This document shows, one piece after another, positions 21,617 through 32,746 of a stretch of 64,000 nt of DNA; within the stretch, counting starts at the first letter, position 1, and each line of letters starts with the position of its first letter. A model generated the notes under the pieces. The model had not been told where the DNA came from and searched no databases. It saw nothing but the letters and a program-made list of their open reading frames with translations. Position numbers and translations under genes: made by a program. Source of the stretch: Chlorella sorokiniana (lineage: Eukaryota > Chlorophyta > Trebouxiophyceae > Chlorellales > Chlorellaceae); assembly GCA_025917655.1 (NCBI GenBank), contig CP084608.1, positions 186,001 to 250,000 of the forward strand. Reading direction: 5' to 3'.

Positions 21617-22559
21617 GTTGCCCGGAGAACTCGAGTGGATGGTTGTAGAACAAGGGTTCCTGCAGCAAGAGCAACGAGCGCCAGCTGGCACAGCGCAGGC
21701 AGCGTGCCTTGTGGGCAGGCGCCCCCTGGCTCCCTTCACACAGCCCGCCTGGCTCCCCTTCCCGTGCTCTCGCAAGGCGGTGCCTCTGCAGGTGCTGCCT
21801 TTTCAAGCGGGAAAATGCACTGGCAGGGATGCTGATGCTGCATGCTGGGAGCCCCACACAGGCAGCGACGGCCCTGCTTGGCCCTCCAGGCCTTGGGGCT
21901 CCCTCGCCATCGCCGCCCTCCGGCAAGGCAGCTGCGGTGCCTGCATGGGGTGCCACCGTCTCTTCAGCGGCGGCGCTGCTGAACGGCTCGAGCTGGGAGC
22001 AGCCTTGGAGCAGCACCTGGCGGGTTTGCGGCGAAGTGCGTCATGAGCCTGGTTGACGGGTGCACAGCTACCTTGCATCGCAACAGGGCTCCCAGCCCGC
22101 AGCGGCCAAAGCAGTCCGTTCAGCACCCTGCACTACATGCTCTGCCTGCCGCCGGGCTCAGGGTGGCTAGACTGCATGCCTCCATTCTGCAGCGAGCATG
22201 AAGAGGGAAGGGTGGCGTCGCTGCTGCTGGAGGCGGCGCCTGCCGTCCCAAGGGGAGAGAAGGACCCACCTCAGGGGGCGTCTGCATTGAGCCATTGAAG
22301 GCAGCCGTCCCTATCCCTCCTGGTGCCTCCATGGCGCTCTCTTTGTGTTCATTCACGATGCCTTTGGATTGGCGGTGAGGGGTCATTGAAGAGATGCACA
22401 GCCGGGGCCGGGGCACAGCAGGCGCTGCGCCGCCTGGCCAAACCCAGCCGCGGCCTCACGTGATCGTTCATGTTTGCAATCTATATCGCTTCCCGCGTGT
22501 CTCGCACCATGCAGTAACCTGACCAGGCTGGTCTCCAGGGCTTATGCCAAAATAAAAAC
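21617..22559. promoter_or_regulatory. Divergent spacer upstream of aquaglyceroporin B
   Basis: Counterpart of 16546-17566. A palindromic TCACGTGA is conserved at 22456-22463, 104 bp before the ATG. A short (CTG)n run at about 22721-22741 lies inside the first intron of copy B, just downstream of this spacer. Confidence 0.5.
22456..22463. promoter_or_regulatory. Candidate G-box/E-box palindrome TCACGTGA, copy B
   Basis: Same palindrome and nearly the same distance to the start codon as in copy A, within a conserved block of about 80 bp. Conservation after divergence of the flanks supports, but does not prove, a regulatory role. Confidence 0.4.
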
Positions 22560-25500
22560 ATGTCGACCCGCACGCTAGCCGCACGTGCAGGCGCCGAAAT
22601 GCTCGGTAGCCTGATGACGTACTGCTTGTCGGTGGGCAGCCTCAGCAACGCCCTGTTGCCGCGCACCAAAGGGGGAGGGTGCGCCGCCGCTCTGCCGCTG
22701 CCGCTCTAACGCCGCGTTCTGCTGCTGCTGCTGCTGCTGCTGGGCCTACAGCTGTTGCCAGCAAGGTCTGCCAGTGAAGCGGCCCACGGCAATTTTTGTC
22801 CATGTACGGAAAGTAGGCGTTACAGCACCTTCAGCAGAGTTAGAAGGGCAGCGTGCCCGACGGCGTAAGGCCTGCACCCAGCTGCCCCCCGCCCCTCCCC
22901 CGGGCCGCAGGCATGGGTCTGCTGCCCATTGCCCTCGGGGTCGGCTTTGGCGTCGCCCTGCCCATCGCCATGTTCAACCGGGTGCGTCGGGGGCTGGATG
23001 GAGGCCTCGCAGCGGCGCAGCCCGCCCGCCACACGCTGCTTGGGGAGCCTGCTCGGAGCTGGACTGGCTGCTGTTGATGTCACGGCGGCTGACAGCCACC
23101 CCGGGTTCTGCTGGCCCTGCCACGTATCCATCCGCTGGCGGGGGACATGCTCGGATTCTGCCCTGCTGAAGCGAACGCCGTAGCTCGCTCTCCCTCATCC
23201 CTCATCCCTCATCTCCCCCTGCTCCCGCCAGGTCAGCGCCATCTTCAACCCCGGCATCCTGCTGGCCCAGGCGGTGCGCGGCCGCCTGCCCGGCGGCGCC
23301 GGCGCCTTCTTCGCCCTGCTGGCGTCTGAGCTGGCGGGATACTTTGCGGGTGCGGCTGTTAGCGGCTCTGCTTGCCAGCACTGACTGTTCCAGCAGCGCA
23401 GCTTTGGCCGCCGTGCTGATAGCCCTACACTATCAGCTGCCATGTGCGGGAGAATGTTGAGCTGAGCCCTTGGCTGGGCAGCGGCGGCTGCAGCTCAGGA
23501 GACCGCCTGTGCGCATCCCACGACCGCCTGCCTGCCGTGTCGCGTGCCGCCGCCGCCCGCTGCAACACCAACCCCGCTTCCGCCGGCGCCGCCTGCTGAC
23601 CACGCCGCCTGCTACTGCAGGTGCGCTGGTGCTCTATGTCTTCTACCTGCCGCACTTCAACGCCGCGGTGGCGCTGCCGGCGGCGGATGAGGTGGACCGT
23701 CTGCTGCGGGACCCTGCTGCGCTGCAGTGAGTGCGGTGCCGCCACGGTACCATCTCTGCGGCACCACATCTTCTGCGGTGCCAGCGCCGCCGCTGTGGCT
23801 GCGCCTGGTGGCGGCGCCTCCCGCTGGTGCTGCCCACGTTGTTCCGGCAAGCAGGCGCCCACGGCTTCACCAGTGTGCCCTGGCATGTGCAAAGACTCCG
23901 CGATGGGCCTGTCCGCCCCCACCCAAGCCCCACCTCGCCGGCCCACCTCGCCTGCCCCCTGCGTCGCCCCCTGCAGCGCTACTGCCCTGAAAAACGCGTC
24001 GTACAGCCTGGCGGCTCCATCGGTGAGCTCCCAGCATAGCTTCTGGCGCTTTGCGCTGGCCGACCTGGGGACCGAGCGCAAAGTGGCGGCGGCGCGCAAG
24101 GTGGCAGGCGAGGCGTCTGCTGAGCGCGGCGGCGGCCCTGCGTGTGCACCCGCTTGCTGCTGCCGCCTGGCGCCTGGCGGCTGCCGGCCGTGCGCGTTGC
24201 ATGCGGCTCCTCACACTGAGCCGTGCCTTCAGTTTCTGCAGGCGCAAGTGCTCTCCAGCCTTGCTGCTGCCCTTGGTGCTGCCCTTGCGGGGTAGCGCGC
24301 AAGGGCGCCACCGCTGCAAGAAACCTCACCAGCCCACCACACCCTCCTCTCCCCCATTCTTTCTTCCCGCAGATCCTTTCCACACCTGCCCAGCTGACAT
24401 GCGGCAGGCATGTGATGCAGAGGGGCCGGGCATGGAAGCTGCCGGCCTGTCGGCAGCACACGACGAAAAAGCCGCTGACGCGGCCGCCCAGCAGCGCCGC
24501 AGCGCACGTGTGCGGCAGCAGCCGGGCTGCCACCGCGGCGGCGGCAGAGGCCGGCCGACGGCAGGGCGGCGGCAGCAGCACGCACGGCAGCGGCAAGGAT
24601 GGTGCCTCGGAAGATGAGGCAGGGGAGGGCGCGGCGCCCACGTACGCGCAGCGGCTGGCGGCGGCTGGCGGCGACGACGTGCAGCATGCGCGCGGCGTGC
24701 TGGCGGCAGCGCTGTGCAAAGCGCGGCAGGACATCCTGCTGTCCGTCTTCGTCACCCGCCCCGCTATCTGGTCGCCCTTCTTCAACCTTGCGCAGGCGAG
24801 CCTCTCTCTCTGCCAGCCTCTCTGTGCCTGCCTGGTCGGCGGCGGTGGCCAGGGCTGCCGCTGCCCTCCTGCCGCCGCAGCAGGCCCCTCTCGGTGCGCC
24901 GCGGCAGCAACATACGCAGAGCCTCTTCATCGCTCCTCAGCTTGTGCGACTGCGGCCTGCGGCCGACCCATGCTTGCACGCTTTCCTTGCACTCTGACCC
25001 TCTTTGACACACTGACCCTATCCCCTACTCTTGTACTTGACCACTGATCTTACCGCTGCGTCCCCTGCTGTTGTCTCCAGGAGTTTATAGCCATGGTGCT
25101 GATGGCCACCGGGCGCTGCTGCTCTTCGAGCAAGGCCGCTACCTGGACCCCGCCGCCGGCACGCTCTTCCCGCCGCAGGCAGCGCTGCTTGTGGGTGAGG
25201 CTGGGTGGTGCCTGCATGCGGAGTGCTCATCAGGGGTGCTCCGGGCCGCACTCTTTGCAGGAGCTGCAGAGAACGGGCAGCCATTGCAGCTTCGCTTGCG
25301 TGTGCTGCAACAGCCCCCTCCCCCCAGGCCTGCTGAACTCGGTGATGGTGCTGGCGCTCGGCGGCGCCACTGGGCCCGCCATGAACCCCGCCCGTGACCT
25401 GGGCCCCCGCCTCGCTTTCCACATACTGCCCATCCCCGGCAAGGTGGGATCCTGCTGTCCTGCGCACCTGCGTGCCCGCCTGCCTCGAAGCTGGGCTCAG

Positions 25501-25724
25501 CCGGCAAGGCCACCCTGGAAAGCGTGCCGGCTGTCGCTGTGAGCGCTGTGGGCGGGAGATTCCGTGCTTCTCGCTGGCCCCTCCCGTGACATCTCTCAGC
25601 CTTTGCTGCCCACCCGCAGGGCTGCTCCGAGTGGCACTACGCGTGGGTGCCGCTGCTGGGCGGCCTGGCTGGCGGAGCGGCGGCGGGCGGCCTCGTGGCG
25701 GCGATCAGCCAGCTGCTGGAGTAG
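22560..25724 (+). CDS. Aquaglyceroporin-like MIP channel, copy B
   Basis: Paralogue of copy A with the same nine-exon structure: 22560-22678, 22911-22981, 23232-23349, 23621-23726, 23977-24107, 24373-24795, 25081-25194, 25328-25443, 25620-25724. FNPG replaces the first NPA and MNPARD is kept. The loop insert is present, with substitutions and small indels relative to A. Two introns have GC donors (24108 and 24796); at the first, copy A has GT. Phase analysis requires removing one base in exon 1 (AAA before the G run, near 22668-22675) and one A in GAAAAAG near 24466, and adding one G near 25114 as in copy A. From 25372 to 25577, including part of an intron, the sequence is identical to copy A. 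Confidence 0.86.
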
Positions 25725-26028
25725 CCCCCTATGCGGTGCTCTCCTTTCTTGTTGGAGGCCTGCGTCCCCTGACTCAACTTCTCCCAGAACCAACTTCCGC
25801 CTGATTAAACTGTATTATAGCATGCAGAACAAGCTGTGTTTTGTATTGGGGAAACCCTGTGTCAGCTGCGGAGAAAGGGGCGGGATGCTGGGCGCGCGGG
25901 CGGGAAGGCAGCCGGGCACCCGCCCAAAGGCGCGGAAGAAAGCGTGGCGGCCAGGCCTTAATGCCGCCTGCCCAGCCCTTCTGCACCATTCCCCCTCATC
26001 TTTGACACGTACAGCCACTCCAACCACC
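25725..26028. other. Short intergenic spacer
   Basis: 304 bp between aquaglyceroporin B and the third small-protein copy, same strand. It includes the 3' UTR of copy B. No motif recognised. Confidence 0.4.
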
Positions 26029-26787
26029 ATGGGCGACGCAGAGAAGGGAACCTTCAAGGGCGCCACCACCGACATTGACCGGTGAGCTTGCTGCTAGCTC
26101 CGCCCTTGGACAACAGCAGTGGTTCGGTTCCCCACGACACAGAAACTCCAAGCAACGGAAAACATGAGAACCCCCTGGAACATCTACCGGAGAGGGACGA
26201 GTTGGGGTTTCCCTGGGGGCACCAGCAGCGGTGGTCCACCCCAACTCACACCATTCACGTTTCGCCAGGCGCTGACCCTTGTTTCGTCTTGCCACCTTTG
26301 CAGGCGCCATGGCGATCCAGAACAGGGTGAGTGAGTGGTGCAAGCTTGCCGCCGCTGAGCCCCGTCGCGCCGCGTCGCCACCTGGCCTTCGGCACCCAGC
26401 TGCGTCGTCCATGCGTGTAAGCTGCCCTGGCAGTGCAGGGCAGCGCTGACCACGCCTGCTGCTGCCTGCCTTCCCCTGGTTCTGCAGGCGGCCTGACGAG
26501 CGGCGAGAAGAGCGCGGTCTCCCGTGGCTACATGCCCTCCACCGCCTCGGTGAGCCGGTGCTGTTCTCGGGCACAGCGGGCGCTGCATGATGCCTGGCAG
26601 CAAGCTGCTGTCACAACAAAGCTTACAACTTCTCAATCCTTTTCGCACCCTTGGCTTGGGTTGGGTGTGTTTCTTGCAGGATGACCCCGACAAGCAGCAG
26701 GCGGCCCAATCAGCCTGTAGGCGCTCATCGGCAGCGCGCTTGAAAGGCAGCGCAGTGTGCCCATGCTCCATCACCCCGTGTTGGTGA
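26029..26787 (+). CDS. Small hydrophilic protein, rearranged third copy
   Basis: Same family as 15737-16545 but on the other strand. Exons: 26029-26081, 26304-26326, 26488-26549, then 26680-26787. The start MGDAEKGTFKGATTDIDR, RHGDPEQGG and KSAVSRGYMPSTAS match the intact copy. After DDPDKQQAAQ the reading runs into unrelated residues and stops at 26785. The expected C-terminus (DLDKGPKE, stop) is found about 30 bp further on, in another frame (ending 26853). Either an insertion of roughly 100 bp has broken the last exon, or an extra unrecognised intron removes it. The exons before the break are intact, so a truncated or altered product is possible. Confidence 0.65.
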
Positions 26788-26853
26788 CTCGGACACCACT
26801 GCCGCGGCCTCGTGGGCTCGGGCAAGGACCTGGACAAGGGGCCTAAGGAGTGA

Positions 26854-27297
26854 AGCTGCGTGGCAGCTGCCGCCGTGGCACGTTGATCTGGCGCCGTTCA
26901 CAGGCCACACCATGGCCCGTACCTGACCTGTATCCATGTGCACCCCTCTGACAGTTGAGCCTGCATTGCAAATGTAAGTGGCATGTGTTGTGTTTCATCT
27001 GCACTCACCAGGCTCCTGCCAGCAATTTGGTTGAGCATCTCTTGCCACATTGCTGGCACAGATGCAATCTAGCACCGAGCAACAATCAAATAACTAAAGC
27101 CAGCAATGAATTGCAATCAAATGGGGTGGTGCAAAGCGCAGCAGGGCCTGTGTACTGCCTGCCATGCCATGCTGCTGCAGGATTGTCCATGCTGGCTCTA
27201 AAGTTGGGCGCAGTCCATCCACTCTTCGCTACCACACCCCTGCCTGACGCCCAACCGAGCCGGCTGGCAGGTGGGCCAGTGCGGCGTCGCCGTGGCA
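26854..27297. other. Convergent intergenic region
   Basis: 444 bp between the third small-protein copy (plus) and the DUF1350 gene (minus). AT-richer than its surroundings. No coding signal. Confidence 0.4.
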
Positions 27298-28937
27298 TCA
27301 GGTCTGGCTGTCCAGGAAAGCCAGCACCTCGTCCGCCAGGCGGTGCGTGTCGGCCAGCAGCACCGCCGCCGCCGCCTGCGCCAACGCCTCCCCGGCCCAA
27401 AGCGCTCGCCGGGGCCATGCGCCGGGGGGCCAGCGCGCCGCCGCAGGGAGTGACGTGGGTGCCGCGCAGCAGGCGCCGCTGCACCGCGCGCCGGCCGCCC
27501 CCGCCGCCGCCGCCGCTGCTGCCGTTGAGGGGCGGGCCGCGGTTTCCAGGCGGGTTGCTGCGCAGCATGGCCTCGGCCTCGGGCGTTTCGTCGGTGTTGT
27601 CGTCCGTGAACTGCACGAGGAGCGTGCTGGGCACGCTGTACGCTGTGCTGACCAGGCGCTTGGACTCGGGGGTGAGGGCGTGAAGTCCTGGAAGCCGTCC
27701 CCACCTGCGCATGTCAGAACAAGGCGGCGATTTTAGAACAAGGCAGCGATGTGAAGGAGGCAGCGACCTCAAAACAAGCAAAATATGAGGAATCTTAGAG
27801 AGGGAGAGCAAGCGGGAGGAGGAGGCAGAGGCGGGCGGGAGCGCGGCGTGGGGGAAGGCGGAGGCGCACAAAAGTGAAAGCGGGGCCTTCTGAAACCGCC
27901 GCCGCCTTGCTGAATGTGCAGGGCAGGCAGGCGGCCGCCGGGGCAGAGGCAGACGGAGGCGAGGCGCAGTTTAGTTGAAGCGGGGCTCCGCACCTCATCA
28001 AACACAGAGCCCAGCTGCACCACGGCTGGGTCCCACTGCCGCAAGCTGTCCAGCAGCTGCCGCGGCGGCGGCGGCCCCCAGGGCACAGCCAGCGGCGGCA
28101 CCGGCGCGGCCGCCAGCGCCGCTGCCGCGGCATCCAGCCCCTGCCGCGCTGCGGCCGCGAGGCGGCCGCCGCCCGCGCAGCTGCTGCACCGCTGGCTGCA
28201 GCGTGCCTAGCGGCACCGGAACCGCCTCCCCAACTCGCAGGTTGTTGTAACTGATCAACACATTGCTGGCTCGGAAGCCGCTGACGCCGCCATTAGCGGC
28301 ACCGGCAATGCCGCTCCCGCTGCCGCCGCCGCCGCCGCCGCGTCGCCGCTGCCGCCGCCGGCCCCGATCAGCATGTGCAGCAAGGCGCCGTTGCTGTGCC
28401 CCACGCCGTGCGTGGCAGCGTCGACGGGCGCAGCCCAGGTTCCCAGCCCCGCCGGGCGTCGCCGCGGCGCAGCGCCGCCACCGCGCCGTCAAAGGCGGCG
28501 GCCACGGCGGCGGCGCAGTCGAGGTGGCGGAAGGTGACGGCGTAGGGCGTGGCAACCACTGTGTAGCCGCCGTCTGCCAGCCGCTCAAGCAGCAAGGGGT
28601 AGGTGAGGTGGGGCACGGAGGCCACAAAGGCGCCGCCGAGGAAGTGCACCAGGCCCTTGGGCCGCCGCCGCTGCGGCGCCGCCACGTACGCCGTCCCGCG
28701 CTCCACCTGCAGGCGGCAGCGGCGGCGGCGGCCGGCATCGGCGGCGTGTGCAACGCAGGCTTTGGGCGGGCCGCAGCTGACGTGCTGTATTTTGCAACCG
28801 TTCGACTGTAATGGGATGCTCTGGCGGCAGGGTCCCACCTCAATCAGCGGCGTGGAGGAGGAGCGGACCGCGGCGGCGGGCCGGCTGTTCGCTGCCCGGG
28901 CCGCAGGGCGTGGCCCGCTGGCTATGCGCGCTGCCAT
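27298..28937 (-). CDS. DUF1350 family protein (alpha/beta-hydrolase-like, plastid type)
   Basis: Unknown enzymatic role; the family is found in cyanobacteria and plastids. Two exons, 28937-27994 and 27704-27298, TGA at 27298. Family landmarks are GLVHFLGGAFVASVPHLTY, LLERLADGGYTVVATPYAV, a hydrolase-like HGVGHSNGALLHMLIG (nucleophile-elbow position), SNVLISYNNL, FQDFTPSP and LLVQFTDDNTDETPEAE. The protein ends LADEVLAFLDSQT. The Arg/Ala/Ser-rich N-terminus could be a transit peptide (inference). Landmarks alternate between frames near 28440, 28330, 28150, 27667 and 27400, each by one base, so the CDS needs indel correction. Confidence 0.75.
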
Positions 28938-29957
28938 TGCAGCGCTTCAAGCGATGTGCACACAGATACAAAGCGATAATTCTTCCACAGAGAGGGATGG
29001 CCGTGCAAGCGCCGTGCAGTGTTCGCTAAGAAACCCGCTCGCCGGCCGACTGGGCCTCCCAATATCGCTGAAGGTTCAGCACAGTGCAGAGTGCGCGTTC
29101 AAAGCCTCCAGGACTGGCGCATGTGGTGGGCGGCACTGCCCGCTGCACATGTGGCGACAGCGGTGCCGACGATCGAGCAGGGGTCGAAACCGGAGGGCTG
29201 CATAACAGCTGAGATGCAGACGTCTGTATATTGCTTGCCGCGATGTTGAGAAAGAGATCAAAGTGCACAGCAGGGCATGACCGCAGTGCCCCGAGTTCAG
29301 CTCCCGGCTGTCATCTTCATTCCAGCGTCGCCGCCGGCTGCAGGGGATAGAAGCAGCAGCATTGTCCTTCGCCACGGGGCCGGCCAGTCTGCAGTCGACT
29401 GCCTCTGCTGACCATCAATTAACACAAGCATGATGTCCGATCGGCATGCAATGCTTTCCCCTGCAAACCAAAAAGGCTGGCAGGGTGGCCAGGCCCCGCA
29501 GAAATTCAGCCGTCGCTCCCGGCGCCGCCAAGAGCCCCATGACACAGGCCGCTGAGAGGCACAAGGGAGAACGTGAATCCATGAAGTTGTCATTCGGCCA
29601 TCTTTCGGGGTGTTGGGTGCTTGTAGCCAGAGACTGTGGGCTAGTGCACATGCTCAGATTGCATCCCAGGCCCCGGTTGACGCCCACCTGACGCAAATCT
29701 GTTGGTAGGCCCCTGGCAAGGCACAATGCGTCGCCATGGGTTTGACGCTCTGCCTGTCGCCTGTAAACATGATACTAACATTTTCCGAATGGCTTGGCGC
29801 CGTGAGGCGTTGCTTCGCTGTACGCCGCACCCAAGGTCCAGTGCGATATTGCTTGATAGCCATTCGTGGCTCCGGATCCCTGCTGCCTGAGCCGTGTGTC
29901 GATTTTCAACACAAGCGCAGCGGCCAGATGCAAATCAGGGTGCGAGTGTGCTGAAGG
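28938..29957. other. Divergent intergenic region, DUF1350 / SBP
   Basis: About 1.0 kb holding the promoters and 5' UTRs of both genes. No ORF with family features and no motif I would defend. Confidence 0.4.
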
Positions 29958-31409
29958 ATGGAGACCGCGGAGGGCGGGGAAGCTGCAGTGGCTCAAAAGC
30001 CGGCGCAGCAGCAGCCCGAGCTGTCCTCGGGTTCTAAGAAGCGAGCCAGGAGGGCAGGCTTGCAGCCAGACCAGTGCCAGGTGCCCGACTGCAAGAACGA
30101 GCTGGAGCTGCCGTATCACAAGGTAGGAGGGACATGCACAAGGATAAGACGGTAGTAACGAACGGTGGGGGTCGCTCCCCGCCGTTGGCCCCCCAGCAGG
30201 CACGTCCTACCGCTTGCTCAACCCGCTTGCGACTGGCCGGCGGGTCCTGGATGCAATGCAGCCGCATGCACCTGCTGTGTCCGCCGCGCAAGGCCCACGC
30301 AACAATGCTTTGATGACTGCTGCAGAAGTACCACATATGCGCAACATGCTTCCGCACACCCAGCATCATGATAGCGGGACAGGAGCAGCGCTTTTGCCAA
30401 AAAGTGAGAACCGGGTTGCTGTGCTGGGCTTTGAGTCGTTCTTTGCGAGCTGCTGTTCTTGCGATCAAAGCATTGGTAGGTTCAAGAGGCATATGAAGAG
30501 CCGGCCTGGCATGCGTCAGCCGGTTCAGCAGGTTGCGGATCATCATCTGGCGCAGTTGTTTGGCCTGCTGCTGGGCTGCACCGTCTGTCGCCCTGCTGCC
30601 CACCCACCCACCCACCCACCTACCCAAAGCACCATGGGCTGTGTCGCCGAGGTTGCATAAGACCATCTGCGCCCCCGGTGTGCAGTGCGGCCACTTTGAG
30701 CCTCTGGGAGTGTTCACCGGCCTCAAGCGCACATGCCAGGTTGCGCTGGACCATCACAACGCGCGACGGCGCGCACAAAAAGCGCGGCTGCGGGCAGCGG
30801 GCGCGGAAAGGCCCTCCGCCGCCCCAGCAGGCAGCAGTGCCACTGCCAGCGGCTCGGCCCCAGCGCTGCAGGCCCAGGTTGGTTCACCCCGCGCCCCGTG
30901 GCATCCCCGGACAGCGCCAGGCCGCCGGCTGGACTGGGCCCGCTGCGGCTGGTCCTGGAGATGCACACGGCGGGCGCAGCAGGCGGCTCAGCTGTTGCAG
31001 GGGTTCCAGACGGCGCCGGCGTGCCTCCCGGCTTGCACTCAGCCCTGGCCGCACCGAGCCTGCTTGCGAGCGCTGCGGGCGCAGCGGGGTGGACGGCCTG
31101 CAGGAGGGAGCGCATGCTGTCGGTGACAACGGCGCTGGGCTGGGTGTCATCGGGGACCGCCCCCTGCACGCCTTGCTGGACCTCCTCAACAGCCAGGTCA
31201 GCACTGTGCCTGCTTTGCTGGTTCGACCGTTGCTTTGACTGCAAGTGCGTGCTAAGGGGCAGGGCCTCCCAAGTTGGCATGATTGGGTTGGAAGAGAAGC
31301 AAGGCTGCCGATGCGCAGTGTTTGGCTGTGCTTTGTCTAGCAATGCGCGTGTCTGGGCGTCGCACGCAATTGGTGTCCTACTTGGACGTTTATGCAGGGC
31401 CCCCCCCAA

Positions 31410-31444
<35 letters not shown>

Positions 31445-32746
31445 GTTGTGTACTTTTATAAGTAGTTTAAAAGTACACATACATTAACCCTCAACCCCAA
31501 CCCTGCGTCCACAGGGTTCGGAGAGCCTGCCGGCCAGGGTGCTCTCAGCCGACCGCTCTGGCGGGGGCCAGGGGAGTTGGGGCCTCTGCTGTCCCTCCTA
31601 GCGGGCGTGGTGCACCAGCGGCTGGGGGCGGCTCAGCTGGCACAACAGGCAGCTGCAGCACAGCAGCAGCCAGCCCTTGGCACGCAGCAGCAGCCTCCCG
31701 TGCAGCGGCTGCCTGCCAACCATGCTGCTGCTGCGCGGGTCGAGGTGCGACAGGTGGAGGCGCCGCATGGGCAGCAACGACTGCCCTCCTTGAGCCAGTG
31801 GCTGGCCGATAGCCAGCAGCAGCAACAGCAGCAGAGGCAGGGGCAGGCTTCGGCCCACAACGCTGTGGAAGGGCAAGAGGCGCCCGGCGGCAGCAGCCTG
31901 CTGGGAGCTCGAAGCAGACGGCAGCACAGCTGGCAAGCTTTGCCGTCGCTTCAGCTCGGGGGGTCGCGAGGCTCCTCTTTTGTGCGCTTGTGTGGTTTGT
32001 TGGCCGGCCTTTGGTTGCGCGGCTGCAGCCTGGCGCGAGCCCCATACCTCGTCCTCCTGAATGGCCTGCGACACCCGGTGCTGCAGGAGGCCTCATGGCG
32101 GAAGGAGCATGCCATGTCAGCGGTTGCGCATGCCGCCAGCGGGGCACAGAGCTCGACTGCTGTGGGCCCCCGCGGCGGCACGACCCCGCGTCCGCGTCGC
32201 GCCCGGCATCAGCATTTTCAGCAGTCGCAGCGCACGCCACTGCACCGGCGTTCTCACTGTCACCGGCCGGGCCCGTCGCAGCGGCTGCATCGCCGCTGGG
32301 TGATGTGCTGCTGGCGGCGGTGGGGGCCCTAGGGCGCCGCCGCCAGCCGCCGCTCCAGCCGCAGCCGCCCCGTCAGCTGCATTTCCCGCTCCCGGCATCC
32401 TTCTTGGGCTTTTAGCAGCTGCGGCATCTCCAGCCCAGGCTGCAGCGCCCCGCCGGTGGTGCCGTCCCCACCACAGCTCACAGCCGCGCTGGCAGCGGCG
32501 CTGGCGGCGGTTGCCGGCGGGCAGGCCCTTGGCCCTGCTCAGCTCCTGCAGCTGCCAGCAGCGGCTCAGCCCTCAGCGGTGCCCCTGGTGCAGTCGACGC
32601 CTGCCCTCCTTCCAGCGCCGCACCCCGCAGCGGCCGCAGCGTGGGCACCTCCCGAGGGGCTGCAGCTCAGCCAGCAGCAAGCCCTGGAGCTGCTGCAGCA
32701 TGCCCTGCGTGCCGGCTTCGGCGGCAGCAGCACCAGCGGCATTTGA
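29958..32746 (+). CDS. SBP-box (SQUAMOSA promoter-binding-like) transcription factor
   Basis: Plant/algal-specific DNA-binding nuclear factor. Exon 1, 29958-30122, carries CQVPDCKNELELPYHK. Exon 2, 30326-30403, carries YHICATCFRTPSIM and QEQRFCQK. Exon 3, from 30686, carries CGHFEPLGVFTGLKRTC, then VALDHHNARRRAQKAR with the usual basic NLS. All three join in phase. The fourth ligand of finger 1 is Cys (ICATC) rather than the usual His. In finger 2 the usual His position after CxxC is Glu, with a His two residues earlier (CGHFE). The rest is long Gln/Ala-rich activation-type sequence (QQQQQ tracts 31640-31860) ending LELLQHALRAGFGGSS at 32746. Frames shift several times after 31000, so exons there are approximate. 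Confidence 0.85.
31411..31442. repeat. (CA)16 microsatellite
   Basis: Uninterrupted CA dinucleotides after a C run, in an SBP-gene intron. Confidence 0.95.

Larger units (their letters stand above)
21440..25747. repeat. Tandem segmental duplication, unit 2
   Basis: Direct repeat of about 16366-20995, some 300 bp shorter because of intron length changes. It holds the orphan small-gene exon and aquaglyceroporin B. Confidence 0.8.

Noticed and set aside
16366-26853. Transposon as the cause of the duplicated block
   Set aside because: I found no transposase or reverse transcriptase, terminal inverted repeats or target-site duplication. The units contain complete host-type genes.
28938-29957. 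Extra small genes in the DUF1350/SBP spacer
   Set aside because: Several 60-100 codon frames exist, but none has an acceptable start context, domain or splice support.
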